Source: Herminiimonas sp.
GTDB lineage: Bacteria; Pseudomonadota; Gammaproteobacteria; Burkholderiales; Burkholderiaceae_D
Length of the DNA stretch: 64,000 nucleotides
Direction: 5' to 3'
NCBI GenBank assembly: GCA_028292265.1
Contig: JAQGMR010000058.1
Location: 34,041-98,040 of the forward strand
Under the pieces are notes generated by a model, which saw only the letters and a program-made list of their open reading frames with translations, was not told the DNA's origin and searched no databases. A program made the position numbers and the translations under genes. Below are positions 21,895 to 31,868 of the stretch, in pieces. Numbering within the stretch: the stretch's first letter is position 1; the number at the start of each line of letters is the position of its first letter.

Positions 21895-22746
21895 TTATTT
21901 TTCGGTATCAACCAGGCCTTTTACAAACCACCGCTGCATGACCACCACAACCAGACCTGGCGGCAGCATGGCAAGGATCAACGTCGCCATGACCATGTTC
22001 CAGTCAACCGCCGCATCGCCACCGGCGATCAGTGTCTTGATGCCGATACCGACCGGGTACATGCTCTGGTCTGTTGCCACCAGCAGCGGCCACAAATACT
22101 GGTTCCAGCCGTAGATGAACATGATGACGAACAGCGCAATCAGGTTGGTGCGGGACAGTGGCCACAGCACGTCCTTGAAGAAGCGCAGCGGTCCGGCGCC
22201 ATCGATGCGCGCCGCCTCGGCCAGTTCGTCGGGCACGGTGAGGAAGAATTGGCGAAACAGGAAGGTCGCCGTGGCCGAGGCAATCAGCGGAATGGTTAAC
22301 CCGGCGTAGGTGTTAAGCATATGCAGGTCGGACACGACCTTGTAGGTCGGCGTAATGCGCACCTCGACCGGCAGCATCAGGGTGAGGAAGATCATCCAGA
22401 AAAACACTGAGCGAAAACGGAAGCGGAAATACACCATGGCGAATGCCGACAGCATGGAGATGGCGATCTTGCCGGTGGCGATCAGCACTGCCGACACCAG
22501 GCTGACCCACATCATGTGCCCGACCGGCGGCATGGAAATATTCCCGCTCGCCCCGCGCGAAATGACTTGGGCATAGTTACTCAGGAAGTGGGTGCCCGGC
22601 ACCAGCGAGATCGGTGCTTGCGCGGCCTGTTCCGCGGACTGTGTGCTGGCGACAAATGCCACGTAGATCGGGAATGCGACGATCAATACGCCCAGTATCA
22701 GAACCAGATGACTAATGAAATCCAGAATCGGGCGACGTTCAATCAA
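21895..22746 (-). CDS. ugpE: sn-glycerol-3-phosphate permease subunit
   Basis: A 283-residue inner-membrane permease of the CUT1 sugar-importer class with six hydrophobic segments and the ATPase-docking EAA loop ([17 protein letters not shown]). Its start overlaps the ugpA stop codon by 4 bases, consistent with translational coupling in ugpB-ugpA-ugpE-ugpC. Confidence 0.93.
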   Translation of the reverse strand: MIERRPILDFISHLVLILGVLIVAFPIYVAFVASTQSAEQAAQAPISLVPGTHFLSNYAQVISRGASGNISMPPVGHMMWVSLVSAVLIATGKIAISMLSAFAMVYFRFRFRSVFFWMIFLTLMLPVEVRITPTYKVVSDLHMLNTYAGLTIPLIASATATFLFRQFFLTVPDELAEAARIDGAGPLRFFKDVLWPLSRTNLIALFVIMFIYGWNQYLWPLLVATDQSMYPVGIGIKTLIAGGDAAVDWNMVMATLILAMLPPGLVVVVMQRWFVKGLVDTEK

Positions 22747-23624
22747 TATTGCACCTTCTTTTCAACGTATTTGAATTGCGCCACGGTGAGGACAATCACG
22801 ATTGCCATTAGCACCACCGACTGTGCGGCGGAACCGCCAAGGTCGCCACCCTTGAAACCATCCTGGAACACTTTATAGACGAGGATTTCCGTGTCCTTGC
22901 CGGGGCCGCCCTGGGTAGTGGCCTCAATGATCGCGAAGGTGTCGAAGAATGCGTAGACCACGTTCACAACCAGCAGGAAGAAGGTGGTGGGGGTTAGCAG
23001 CGGGAACACGATCGTAAAAAAGCGCCGCACCGGGCCGGCGCCATCAATGGCGGCTGCCTCGATCAGGGACTTGGGTATGGACTGCAGGCCTGCCAGGAAG
23101 AACAGAAAGTTGTAGCTGATCTGCTTCCACACCGCGGCGATGACGATCAGGATGAGCGCATGCCGGCTGATCATGGTGTGGTTCCACTCAATGCCGACAT
23201 GGCGCAGCGCATGCGCGACGATGCCAAGCGTCGGGCTAAGCAAAAACATCCAGAGCACGCCGACCACCACGGGCGACACCGCATAGGGCCAGATCAAAAA
23301 TGTCTTGTAGATCGAAGCACCGCGCGAGACGCGGTCGGCGAAGACGGCAAGAATCAGCGCAATGCCCAACCCCAGCACTGCAACCAGCACGGAAAACAGG
23401 CCCGTGGTCTGGAACGATTGCAGGTAGTTCGGATCGTTGAACAGGTCACGGAAATTGTCGAACCACACGAATTGTGACGACACGCCGAAAGAGTCCTGGA
23501 TGAGCACCGACTGGTACAGCGCCTGTCCCGCGGGGAGAAAGAAAAAGACAACCGTGACGATAATCTGCGGCGCTACCAGAAGGTAGGGCAGCCAGGCGGA
23601 TTTAAAACGTGCGCGTTTTTCCAT
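22743..23624 (-). CDS. ugpA: sn-glycerol-3-phosphate permease subunit
   Basis: A 293-residue permease paired with UgpE: six predicted helices and the EAA loop [17 protein letters not shown]. Its ATG at 23624 has no adjacent Shine-Dalgarno; instead a strong AGGAGGAG at about 23663-23670 sits upstream of a hairpin (23636-23660) that ends in a T-run. That suggests either attenuated expression relative to ugpB, or initiation with the hairpin looped out. Confidence 0.93.
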   Translation of the reverse strand: MEKRARFKSAWLPYLLVAPQIIVTVVFFFLPAGQALYQSVLIQDSFGVSSQFVWFDNFRDLFNDPNYLQSFQTTGLFSVLVAVLGLGIALILAVFADRVSRGASIYKTFLIWPYAVSPVVVGVLWMFLLSPTLGIVAHALRHVGIEWNHTMISRHALILIVIAAVWKQISYNFLFFLAGLQSIPKSLIEAAAIDGAGPVRRFFTIVFPLLTPTTFFLLVVNVVYAFFDTFAIIEATTQGGPGKDTEILVYKVFQDGFKGGDLGGSAAQSVVLMAIVIVLTVAQFKYVEKKVQY

Positions 23625-23629
23625 GTCAG

Positions 23630-23660
23630 AAAAAACAGTGCGGATCGATGATCCGCACTG
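23630..23660 (-). terminator. hairpin with U-tract between ugpB and ugpA (attenuator-like)
   Basis: On the minus strand a perfect 10-bp stem (23660-23651 with 23645-23636) with a 5-base loop is followed by six T's at 23635-23630. It has the form of an intrinsic terminator placed inside the operon, after the binding-protein gene and 6 bases before the permease ATG. Partial termination here would make UgpB more abundant than the membrane subunits. Confidence 0.75.
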
Positions 23661-23726
23661 CTCTCCTCCTTATCCGGCGTTGCCGGTCCAGCGATAGACC
23701 AGCATCAGGGCGTTGCTCTCTGCTGC

Positions 23727-25037
23727 TTACTTATTGGCCTTCTGGAACCGGACAAGCTGATCGTCACCGCGCTGGACTGCGGTGTCGAGCGCCTCTTTCG
23801 CGCTCTTCTTGCCAGTCCAGACGTTTTCCAGTTCCTCATCGATGATGGTGCGGATCTGCACAAAGTTGCCGAGCCGGATACCGCGTGACTTCGATGTGGT
23901 CTTGACGATCATCTGTTGAACGGAGACATCCGTCCCGGGATTTTTTTCATAGAAGCCAGACTTTTTGGTCAGCTCGTACGCGGCCTTGGTGATTGGCAGG
24001 TAGCCGGTTTCCTGGTGCCACTTGGCTTGCAGTTCAGGCTGCGAGAGGAATTTGAAAAACTTCGCCACTGCCTTGTATTCATCGGGCTTCTTGCCGCTCA
24101 TGGCCCACAGCGACGCACCGCCGATGATGGTGTTTTGTGGTGCGCCCTTGACGTCACTGTAATAAGGCAGCGGCGAGACGGCGAACTTGAATTTGGCGTT
24201 CTTGGCGATGTTGGCATAGGCAGCGCTGGACGAAGTAAGCATGCCGCATTCACCAGAATAAAACTTTGCTTCTGGCTCATTCTTGCGGCCGGCATAGGTG
24301 AACAGGCCCTGCTTGGCCCAGTTCGCCATGTTCTCGATGTGGCGCACATGCAGTGGGCTATTGAATTTAAGGCGCGTATCCATGCCGCCAAAGCCATTGT
24401 CCTTCGATGCAAACTCGACGTTATGCCAGGCCGAGAAGCTCTCCAGTTGCACCCACGACTGCCAACCAGTGGTGAAGCCGCATTTTTCACCGTTCGCTTT
24501 CAGCTTTGCCGCGGCCGCCGTCACATCCTGCCAAGTGACGGGCGGCTTGTTGGGGTCCATGCCCGCCTTCGCGAACGCGTCCTTGTTGTAGTAAAAAACC
24601 GTGGTGGAGCTATTAAACGGGAAGGACACCATGTCACCGTTGGGCGCGGTGTAATAGCCGGACACGGCGGGGATGTAGACCGACGGATCGAACTTTTCGC
24701 CAGCCAGCTTCATGACTTCCGTCACCGGTTTGATGGCGCCCTTCGAGTACATCATGGTGGCCGTGCCGACCTCAAAGACCTGAAGAATGTTTGGCGCATT
24801 GCCGGCGCGATATGCAGCTATGGCAGCCGCCATCGCTTCGTCGTAGCTACCTTTGTAGACGGCGTTGACCTTGTATTCAGACTGGCTCTTGTTGAACTCG
24901 TCTGCAAGACCGGCGACGCGATCGCCCAGGGCCCCGGTCATTGAGTGCCACCAGGCGATTTCGGTGACCGCATGCGCGGACGAAGTCATGGCGGCGAGCG
25001 CCAGCGCGGCGGCAAGCGATTTGAACTTGAGTTGCAT
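23727..25037 (-). CDS. ugpB: sn-glycerol-3-phosphate-binding periplasmic protein
   Basis: The 436-residue solute receptor of the Ugp importer. It has a Sec signal peptide (MQLKFKSLAAALALAAMTSS, cleaved near AHA), then VTEIAWWHSMTGALGDRV, the start typical of mature UgpB, with further conserved ligand-site stretches such as TSSSAAYANI. First gene of the ugpBAEC operon; I see no clear Pho box upstream, so phosphate control is unproven here. Confidence 0.94.
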   Translation of the reverse strand: MQLKFKSLAAALALAAMTSSAHAVTEIAWWHSMTGALGDRVAGLADEFNKSQSEYKVNAVYKGSYDEAMAAAIAAYRAGNAPNILQVFEVGTATMMYSKGAIKPVTEVMKLAGEKFDPSVYIPAVSGYYTAPNGDMVSFPFNSSTTVFYYNKDAFAKAGMDPNKPPVTWQDVTAAAAKLKANGEKCGFTTGWQSWVQLESFSAWHNVEFASKDNGFGGMDTRLKFNSPLHVRHIENMANWAKQGLFTYAGRKNEPEAKFYSGECGMLTSSSAAYANIAKNAKFKFAVSPLPYYSDVKGAPQNTIIGGASLWAMSGKKPDEYKAVAKFFKFLSQPELQAKWHQETGYLPITKAAYELTKKSGFYEKNPGTDVSVQQMIVKTTSKSRGIRLGNFVQIRTIIDEELENVWTGKKSAKEALDTAVQRGDDQLVRFQKANK

Positions 25038-25378
25038 TTCCCGTCTCCTGAAAATTATTATGGTATGTCCCTGCGATGACCGGAGAATTACGTCGGTTGC
25101 TCGTGCGCGTTAACCCGTGTCTGCCTGCCGCACTGAGACTGCCAGCCTGATCTTCAGGGAAGCAACCCGCGCACCGGACCGTGGGCTCTCATGAATACTG
25201 GCGCCAGACACAGGCTTCCCGCACCCATTTGGCCCGGAACGGCAAATACAATAACCCATGCCATCGACCCCGCCACTATAATTTAATTTTGCGGCGCAGC
25301 GAATCTGCTGCCTCGAATCCGGCGCCTTGAAGCGGTGGCGCCAAATCCGACGTCCCAAACCCCGCGAATTTTAATCAT
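25038..25378. other. 341-base divergent promoter region between ugpB and ubiA
   Basis: The region must hold promoters for both ugpB (leftward) and ubiA (rightward). A TATAAT hexamer at 25277-25282, 97 bases before ubiA, is the only promoter-like element I can point to, and its -35 partner is weak. No gene, RNA or Pho box is recognisable. Confidence 0.4.
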
Positions 25379-26239
25379 ATGTCTGAGCGAGTTCAATCGT
25401 ATTTGCGCCTGGTAAGGCTAGACAAGCCGATCGGCATTCTGCTGCTTCTTTGGCCCACGCTCTCGGCCCTGTGGCTCGCCTCACATGGCAAACCCGACTG
25501 GCACCTCGTCCTGATTTTTTCGCTTGGCACGGTACTCATGCGCTCAGCGGGATGTGCCGTTAATGATGTGGCGGACCAGGATTTCGATCGCCATGTAAAG
25601 CGCACTGCCGACCGCGAACTGACCAGCGGTCGAGTCTCGACGCGGGAAGCGCTGGTGGTGGCGAGCGGCCTGGCCGTGCTCGCTTTCTTTCTGATCCTGC
25701 CACTCAACGCTTTGACAAAATGGCTTTCCGTTGCGGCGGTGCTGATTGCTGCCAGCTATCCCTATTTCAAGCGCTTCTTCGCCCTGCCGCAGGCCTACCT
25801 TGGTATCGCCTTCGGGTTCGGCATTCCGATGGCGTATGCAGCTGTGCAGGAAACCGTGCCGCCCGCTGCCTGGCTACTGCTGCTGGCTAACGTGTTTTGG
25901 GCGCTGGCTTATGACACCGAGTACGCCATGGTTGATCGCGACGACGACTTGCGCATCGGCCTGCGCACCTCGGCCATCACCTTCGGTCGCTTCGATGTGG
26001 CCGCGGTCATGCTGTGCTATGCCATCAGCCTTTGCATTGTGTTTGCGGTAGGCTGGCATGAAGGCTTGCGGGCATGGTTTGCGGTCGGCATGGCGGTCGC
26101 AGTCGCGCTCGCGCTCTATCATTACAGCCTGATCCGGCGTCGTGATCGGGCTGGGTGCTTCACCGCATTCCTGAACAATAATTGGTTGGGGGCCGCCGTT
26201 TTCGCCGGCATCGCGCTCGACTTTGCGCTGCGGCGCTAA
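25379..26239 (+). CDS. ubiA: 4-hydroxybenzoate polyprenyltransferase
   Basis: UbiA attaches the polyprenyl tail to 4-hydroxybenzoate in ubiquinone biosynthesis, within the inner membrane. The 286-residue protein shows both Mg-prenyl-diphosphate motifs, [15 protein letters not shown] near residue 61 and [16 protein letters not shown] near residue 180, and about eight hydrophobic helices. No ubiC lies next to it. Confidence 0.95.
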   Translation: MSERVQSYLRLVRLDKPIGILLLLWPTLSALWLASHGKPDWHLVLIFSLGTVLMRSAGCAVNDVADQDFDRHVKRTADRELTSGRVSTREALVVASGLAVLAFFLILPLNALTKWLSVAAVLIAASYPYFKRFFALPQAYLGIAFGFGIPMAYAAVQETVPPAAWLLLLANVFWALAYDTEYAMVDRDDDLRIGLRTSAITFGRFDVAAVMLCYAISLCIVFAVGWHEGLRAWFAVGMAVAVALALYHYSLIRRRDRAGCFTAFLNNNWLGAAVFAGIALDFALRR

Positions 26240-26286
26240 TGTGGTGTTGAAGGACAAAACAAGTCCTGCATGGGAGTGACAATCAA

Positions 26287-26907
26287 ATGCTGACGTTATG
26301 GGGACGCACCAATTCAATCAATGTCCAGAAAGTGTTGTGGACGCTGGCCGAAGTGGCCACGCCGTTTGAATTGGTTAATGCAGGCCGCGAATTCGGCTTG
26401 GTGGACACGCCGCAATACCTGGCCATGAACCCAAACGGAAAAGTGCCCACCTTGCGCGACGGCGAACTCGTGCTGTGGGAGTCGAACGCCATCGTGCGCT
26501 ATCTGTGCGCCCGCTATGGTGACGCCACACTTTATCCGACGGACCTTGCCGTTCGGGCCGATGGAGAGCGCTGGATGGACTGGTGCGTCTCCACCGTTAC
26601 GCCGGAGATGACACCGCTGTTCTTTGGATTGATCCGCACGCCGCCCGAGCAGCGCAATCAAACCGAGATCAACGCGGCGGCAATAGCCATGAATGAATTG
26701 GCGGGCATGGTGGACGCGGCGCTGGACGGGCGGGACTACCTGGCCGGCAGCGCGTTTTCCATGGCCGACATTCCGCTCGGCTGCTACATCTATCGCTGGT
26801 CGGCCTTGCCGATTGAGAGGTCGCGGTACCCAAACCTTGAAGCGTGGCAGGCGCGCCTGGCTGAACGTGACGCGTTTCGTCGGCATGTGATGCTGCCGCT
26901 AAGGTAA
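26287..26907 (+). CDS. glutathione S-transferase family protein
   Basis: A 206-residue GST. It begins LTLWGRTNSINVQKVLWTL, with the glutathione-site segments GKVPTLRDGELVLWESNAI and a helical second domain containing AFSMADIPLGC. The start SxNVQK resembles the theta/YfcG-like bacterial GSTs. Single gene 47 bases after ubiA; substrate unknown. Confidence 0.87.
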   Translation: MLTLWGRTNSINVQKVLWTLAEVATPFELVNAGREFGLVDTPQYLAMNPNGKVPTLRDGELVLWESNAIVRYLCARYGDATLYPTDLAVRADGERWMDWCVSTVTPEMTPLFFGLIRTPPEQRNQTEINAAAIAMNELAGMVDAALDGRDYLAGSAFSMADIPLGCYIYRWSALPIERSRYPNLEAWQARLAERDAFRRHVMLPLR

Positions 26908-27085
26908 GGAGTTGCTGTCGATCTGGCGCGGTGCCTGGTGCCAGCGCGATGTGCCCGGGCGCTGACTCTCAGGAAAAGCGGTGCTCAGGCTTTGATTTGT
27001 ACCCGAGTCAATGACTGCGCGCGACTGCTGGCCGACCTCGCCGATCGCCTCGTAACTTGCGCGCCAACGCGGAAACATCGCCGTC

Positions 27086-27910
27086 TCAATCCCGGCCAAA
27101 CTCTTCGCCCATTTCGCGCCCGCGCGCGGCGGCAGCCTTCAAGGCCGTGACGATCGCCTGCTTCACACCGGCCGCTTCCATGCTGGACAGCGCGGCATGG
27201 GTCGTGCCTCCCTTCGATGTCACGCGCTCTCGCAGTACCGACACCGGCTCCGGCGACTGCGCCGCCAGTTGCGCCGCTCCAGTAAAAGTTGCGACCGCCA
27301 ATTCCGTTGCCTGTTCCGCCGTCAATCCCATTTCTTCGCCTGCCTGTTGCATCGCCTCGATGAAATAGAAGACATAAGCTGGCCCGCTGCCCGAGACCGC
27401 CGTCACCGGATCAATCAGCGCCTCATCGTCGAGCCATACCGTGGCACCAACGGCGCCCAGGATTGCGTTCGCTGTCTCCCGCTGCTGCGCCGAGACACCT
27501 TCGAGGGCGACCATGCCGGTGACTCCGCGGCCTATCAATGCCGGTGTATTGGGCATTGTCCGCACGATTGCGGTATGGCCGCCAAGCCAGCGCGACAGGT
27601 CACTGGCGCGAATGCCTGCGGCGATCGACAGCACGAGTTGCTTACGCAACTGCGGCGCCAATTGCCTGGCGACCTCCCGCATCTGCTGCGGCTTTACCGC
27701 GAGGACGATGACATCGCTTGCTGCCACCGCCGCATCGATCTGCTTTGCAGTGCTCACCTTGAAGTGCGAACGTAACCGCTCCAGCGCCGCTTCTTCCGGA
27801 TCGACCACGTGTATGTTCGCCGCGGGAATGATTTCGGTCGCGAGGCCGCCGATGAGGGCGGTCGCCATGTTGCCGCCGCCGATGAAGGTGATTTTCAGTT
27901 CATTGTGCAT
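27086..27910 (-). CDS. proC: pyrroline-5-carboxylate reductase
   Basis: The last step of proline synthesis: NAD(P)H reduction of pyrroline-5-carboxylate. The 274-residue protein has the Rossmann motif ITFIGGGNMATALIGGL at the N-terminus, VRTMPNTPALIGRGVTG in the middle and the substrate-site signature ending AYVFYFIEAM. The ATG at 27910 (MHNELKITF) sits inside the 3' end of yggS, overlapping by 11 bases; the further upstream in-frame start is rejected because the leader has no homology. Confidence 0.95.
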   Translation of the reverse strand: MHNELKITFIGGGNMATALIGGLATEIIPAANIHVVDPEEAALERLRSHFKVSTAKQIDAAVAASDVIVLAVKPQQMREVARQLAPQLRKQLVLSIAAGIRASDLSRWLGGHTAIVRTMPNTPALIGRGVTGMVALEGVSAQQRETANAILGAVGATVWLDDEALIDPVTAVSGSGPAYVFYFIEAMQQAGEEMGLTAEQATELAVATFTGAAQLAAQSPEPVSVLRERVTSKGGTTHAALSSMEAAGVKQAIVTALKAAAARGREMGEEFGRD

Positions 27911-28604
27911 AGTCTCTGTGTCCAAAAATCGCGGTGCCAATCCGCACGATGGTTGCGCCTTCGGCGACTGCCGCGGCAAGGTCGCCCGACATGCCCATGG
28001 AAAGCGTGTCGACCGCCAGTCCCTCAGCACGCAGCCGGGCTAGCAGCTCGCGCATGCGCACAAACGGTGTGCGCTGTTTTTCTGGGTCGCCAGCCGGCTC
28101 AGGAATAGCCATCAAGCCGCGCAGGCGCAAGCGCGGCATGGACGCAACCTTCTGAGCGAGTGCCAACACTTCTTCGGGCGCCACACCACTCTTGCTTGCT
28201 TCGCCGCTGATATTGACCTGCAAACAGATGTTCAGTGGCGGCATGCCTTCGGGCCGCTGGTCCGACAAGCGTTGCGCCGTTTTTTCACGATCAACCGCAT
28301 GGACCCAATCAAAGTGCGAGGCGATCTGCCGGGTTTTGTTGCTCTGGATCGGGCCGATAAAGTGCCACGTCAACGCCAGGTCGGGCCGCATGGCATGCAC
28401 CGCGGTCATCTTGTCGAGCGCTTCCTGCAGGTAGTTCTCGCCGAATGCGACTTGCCCGTTGGCGGCCGCCTCAACCACAGCGTCCGGCCCGAAGGTCTTC
28501 GACACCGCAAGCAACCCGATAGTGGCCGGGTCGCGATCCGCCTTGTGCGCAGCTTCCACAATCGCGGTGTGCACGGCTTGCAAGTTGTCGGAGATTGCGG
28601 ACAT
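27900..28604 (-). CDS. yggS: YggS/PLPBP-family pyridoxal phosphate homeostasis protein
   Basis: A 234-residue PLP-binding TIM-barrel protein that buffers intracellular PLP. The PLP lysine is in LLAVSKTF near residue 36, and FGENYLQEALDK, WHFIGPIQSNK and SMGMSGDLAAAV are all conserved phosphate or ring contacts. The ATG at 28604 begins MSAISDNLQAVH. The proC-yggS overlap is a widespread arrangement near pil genes. Confidence 0.94.
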   Translation of the reverse strand: MSAISDNLQAVHTAIVEAAHKADRDPATIGLLAVSKTFGPDAVVEAAANGQVAFGENYLQEALDKMTAVHAMRPDLALTWHFIGPIQSNKTRQIASHFDWVHAVDREKTAQRLSDQRPEGMPPLNICLQVNISGEASKSGVAPEEVLALAQKVASMPRLRLRGLMAIPEPAGDPEKQRTPFVRMRELLARLRAEGLAVDTLSMGMSGDLAAAVAEGATIVRIGTAIFGHRDYAQ

Positions 28605-28809
28605 AATCAATTAACGTAGAGAAATAGTGGTGGTCGCGCGAAGGGCGGGACGGGACAATAGCAAAGTAACACTGAGTCCAGTCTCCGGAGCGTGCGCGAC
28701 TGAAGAAGCACGGATGTATAGCTTCGCTGCCGCCTGCCACGCAGTTCCAGGCCGCCTTCATCTCGAACCAATTGACGCCTTTGTCAGCATGAAGCCCCAA
28801 GGATTATAA

Positions 28810-29853
28810 ATGGACATCTCCGAACTGCTCGCCTTCTCGGTCAAGAACAAGGCTTCCGACCTGCACCTGTCGTCCGGCCTGCCGCCGATGATCCGGGTGC
28901 ATGGCGACGTCCGCCGCATCAACCTGCCGCCCCTTGAGCACAAGGACGTGCACGGGATGATCTACGACATCATGAACGATGGCCAGCGCAAGGTATATGA
29001 AGAACACCTTGAAATCGACTTCTCGTTCGCAATCCCTGGCCTCGCACGCTTCCGCGTCAATGCTTTCAACCAGGACCGGGGCGCTGCCGCGGTGTTGCGT
29101 ACGATTCCCGCCACGGTGCTGACGCTGGAACAACTGAATGCGCCAAAAATCTTTACCGAACTGGCAGCACGGCCACGTGGACTGGTGCTGGTGACCGGGC
29201 CAACAGGGTCCGGCAAGTCGACCACGCTGGCCGCGATGGTCAACTACGTCAATGAAAACGACTACGCGCACATCCTGACCATTGAGGACCCGATCGAGTT
29301 TGTGCATGAATCGAAAAAGTGCCTGATCAATCAGCGTGAAGTCGGTCCGCATACCCATTCATTCGCCGCCGCCCTGCGCTCGGCATTGCGCGAAGATCCG
29401 GACGTCATCCTCGTTGGCGAATTGCGTGACCTTGAAACGATCCGACTGGCATTGTCCGCTGCGGAAACCGGCCATCTGGTGTTCGGCACACTGCATACCT
29501 CGTCGGCGGCCAAGACCATCGACCGTATCATCGACGTCTTCCCCGGCGACGAGAAAGAAATGGTGCGTGCCATGCTGTCCGAGTCCCTGCAGGCCGTCAT
29601 CTCGCAAACCCTGCTGAAGACCAAGGACGGTTCAAGCCGCATTGCGGCACACGAGATCATGATCGGCACGCCGGCTATTCGGAACCTGATTCGCGAAGGC
29701 AAGGTGGCGCAGATGTATTCCGCTATCCAGACCGGCTCCAACGTCGGCATGCAAACTCTGGACAGTAACCTGCTGGACCTGGTCCGACGCAATATCATTT
29801 CTGGCGCGTCCGCTCGCATGGCTGCGAAGACGCCGGAGAACTTCCCGGGCTGA
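28810..29853 (+). CDS. pilT: type IV pilus retraction ATPase PilT
   Basis: The hexameric ATPase that retracts type IV pili for twitching motility, DNA uptake and attachment. In this 347-residue protein the N-terminal PAS-like domain begins MDISELLAFSVKNKASDLHL. Walker A is GPTGSGKSTT (about residue 132), the Asp box is LTIEDPIEF, Walker B VILVGELRD and the His box GTLHTSSAAKTIDRI. It is followed 83 bases later by pilU. Confidence 0.96.
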   Translation: MDISELLAFSVKNKASDLHLSSGLPPMIRVHGDVRRINLPPLEHKDVHGMIYDIMNDGQRKVYEEHLEIDFSFAIPGLARFRVNAFNQDRGAAAVLRTIPATVLTLEQLNAPKIFTELAARPRGLVLVTGPTGSGKSTTLAAMVNYVNENDYAHILTIEDPIEFVHESKKCLINQREVGPHTHSFAAALRSALREDPDVILVGELRDLETIRLALSAAETGHLVFGTLHTSSAAKTIDRIIDVFPGDEKEMVRAMLSESLQAVISQTLLKTKDGSSRIAAHEIMIGTPAIRNLIREGKVAQMYSAIQTGSNVGMQTLDSNLLDLVRRNIISGASARMAAKTPENFPG

Positions 29854-29936
29854 GTCCCGAAGCCGGTCGATTGACCACCGCACGCTCACACTCGCGCCCC
29901 GTTTTCACATGATGCGGCGCACAGCAAGGACAGACC

Positions 29937-31073
29937 ATGGAACGCGAACAGGCCACTAAATTCATGCACGACCTGCTGCGCCTGATGAAGACAAAAAACG
30001 GGTCGGACCTTTTCATCACCGAGGGCTTCCCGCCGGCATTCAAGATTGACGGAAAAATGACGCCAGTTTCAAACCATCCGCTGACGGCCGCCCATACGGT
30101 CGAGTTGGCCCGCGCAATCATGAACGACAAGCAGTCAGCTGAATTCGAAGCGACCAAGGAATGCAATTTTGCGATCAGCCCGGCGGCTCTTGGCCGCTTC
30201 CGCGTGTCGGCATTTGTGCAGCAGGCCCGGGTCGGCATGGTGCTGCGGACCATCACCACCGTCATTCCGAAGGTGGAAGACCTTGGCGTGCCAGAGATTC
30301 TGAAGGAAGTCGTCATGACCAAGCGCGGCCTGGTCATCATGGTCGGCGCAACCGGTTCCGGCAAATCGACAACCTTGGCCGCGATGGTTGGCTATCGCAA
30401 CGAGAACAGCCACGGCCACATCATCACCGTGGAAGACCCAGTCGAGTATGTGCATCCCCACAAGAATTGCATCGTGACTCAGCGTGAGATTGGCGTGGAC
30501 ACGGCTGACTGGGGCACGGCGCTAAAAAACACGCTGCGTCAGGCCCCGGACGTGATCTTGATAGGCGAGATTCGCGATCGCGAATCGATGGATTATGCGA
30601 TTGCCTTCGCCGAAACTGGCCACCTTTGCCTGGCCACCATGCATGCAAACAATTCCAACCAGGCGCTCGACCGCATTATCAACTTCTTCCCCGAGGAACG
30701 GCGCCAGCAATTGCTGATGGACCTGTCGCTCAACTTGCGCGGCATGATTTCGCAGCGCCTGATTCCGCTCAAGGCCACCAAGGGCCGCTGCGTGGCGGTT
30801 GAGGTCATGCTCAACTCGCCGCTCATTTCAGACTTGATCTTCAAGGGCAATGTGCACGAGATCAAGGAGATAATGAAAAAGTCGCGCGAGCTGGGAATGC
30901 AAACCTTCGACCAGGCCCTGTTCGATCTGTACGAAGCTGGCAAGATCTCGTATGAAGACGCCCTGCGCAATGCAGATTCGGTCAACGACTTGCGGCTGTC
31001 CATCAAGCTGCATGGCAAGGACTCGAAGGACCGCGACCTGTCTTCAGGTACGGCGCATTTGGGCATCATCTAG
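29937..31073 (+). CDS. pilU: type IV pilus retraction-associated ATPase PilU
   Basis: The 378-residue PilT paralogue that helps PilT retract pili under load. Walker A is GATGSGKSTT, Walker B VILIGEIRDRESMDYA, and the His box has the PilU-type ATMHANNSNQALDRI rather than the PilT form. The extended C-terminus after residue about 345 is also PilU-like. Same strand and likely same transcript as pilT. Confidence 0.95.
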   Translation: MEREQATKFMHDLLRLMKTKNGSDLFITEGFPPAFKIDGKMTPVSNHPLTAAHTVELARAIMNDKQSAEFEATKECNFAISPAALGRFRVSAFVQQARVGMVLRTITTVIPKVEDLGVPEILKEVVMTKRGLVIMVGATGSGKSTTLAAMVGYRNENSHGHIITVEDPVEYVHPHKNCIVTQREIGVDTADWGTALKNTLRQAPDVILIGEIRDRESMDYAIAFAETGHLCLATMHANNSNQALDRIINFFPEERRQQLLMDLSLNLRGMISQRLIPLKATKGRCVAVEVMLNSPLISDLIFKGNVHEIKEIMKKSRELGMQTFDQALFDLYEAGKISYEDALRNADSVNDLRLSIKLHGKDSKDRDLSSGTAHLGII

Positions 31074-31199
31074 CATCGTGTTAGCTGCGGGCGCTGCGGA
31101 ATCGTAGCGGGCTAGAACCTAGCGGCGCCGCTGGAGTGCCGGTGTGTCGTCAATCCCGGTCCGACCTGATGCCGCGCCGCGGTGCACTCTGGACCGCGT

Positions 31200-31868
31200 T
31201 CAAAGTTCCACGCCCTGAAGCGGCACGAGCGTATAGGGATTCGCCGGTTCAACCTCAGTGTCGACGATGCCGCCCAGTTTCAGAGTGAGCCCAATCATTG
31301 CGACATTACTCGCAGCGGTTTTTCCCATAATTGCCTTGTAGCCGGCATTGTCGGCGCTTTGCATCTGGGCTCCTTTTAGCTCGGTGCCGATGCCAATGCG
31401 CCGCGTCGCCACGAGGATGGTGGAAACGCAGACTTCGGCCTGAACCAGGCGGGCCTTCATGAGCAATGCCTCGTTGACCCCGAACTCGTCGACCGGCATG
31501 TACGTGCACATCCCTTCAATTTTCCCGTCCACTTCCGCAACGAGCACGTCGTGGCCGGGTGCGATTGCGCTGCCCACAATGTCGCGCAGGGCCCAGTCGC
31601 GACTTTTTGCGGCGCCAACCAGATGGGAGCACATGGCGCTCGACGCGCAGAGGAATGGAGTGCGATCCAGGAACTCGCCCAGGCTCCGTGCATCTTGATC
31701 CGTCAGGCCGGCGTCATTCAGCCGCAATTGCCGCGAAATGACTTCCCGCCCATCTTTCAAGATAGCGCGGCGTTCGACCGGGCGTTTCGCATGCATCGCT
31801 CGAAGTTGCCCAGGACGCGAAATTAAAGGCCTGGATCGCCGGCTTGAATGCATCAATATCCTGTCCAT
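31200..31868 (-). CDS. GNAT-like N-acyltransferase with Ser/Arg-rich leader
   Basis: A 222-residue protein I cannot name. Residues about 104-200 read as a GNAT acetyltransferase fold: a strand-turn-strand VLVAEVDGKIEGMCTYM, motif A with the acetyl-CoA pyrophosphate loop R156-R-I-G-I-G161, and a motif B-like segment ending ASNVAMIGLTLKLGG. The first 30 residues are rich in Ser, Arg and Pro. The ATG at 31868 is preferred because a GGGAGGGG sequence precedes it by about 6 bases; an ATG at 31796 would remove the leader. It diverges from the putative type III chaperone gene 472 bases away, so it may belong to the same accessory segment. Substrate unknown. Confidence 0.6.
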   Translation of the reverse strand: MDRILMHSSRRSRPLISRPGQLRAMHAKRPVERRAILKDGREVISRQLRLNDAGLTDQDARSLGEFLDRTPFLCASSAMCSHLVGAAKSRDWALRDIVGSAIAPGHDVLVAEVDGKIEGMCTYMPVDEFGVNEALLMKARLVQAEVCVSTILVATRRIGIGTELKGAQMQSADNAGYKAIMGKTAASNVAMIGLTLKLGGIVDTEVEPANPYTLVPLQGVEL

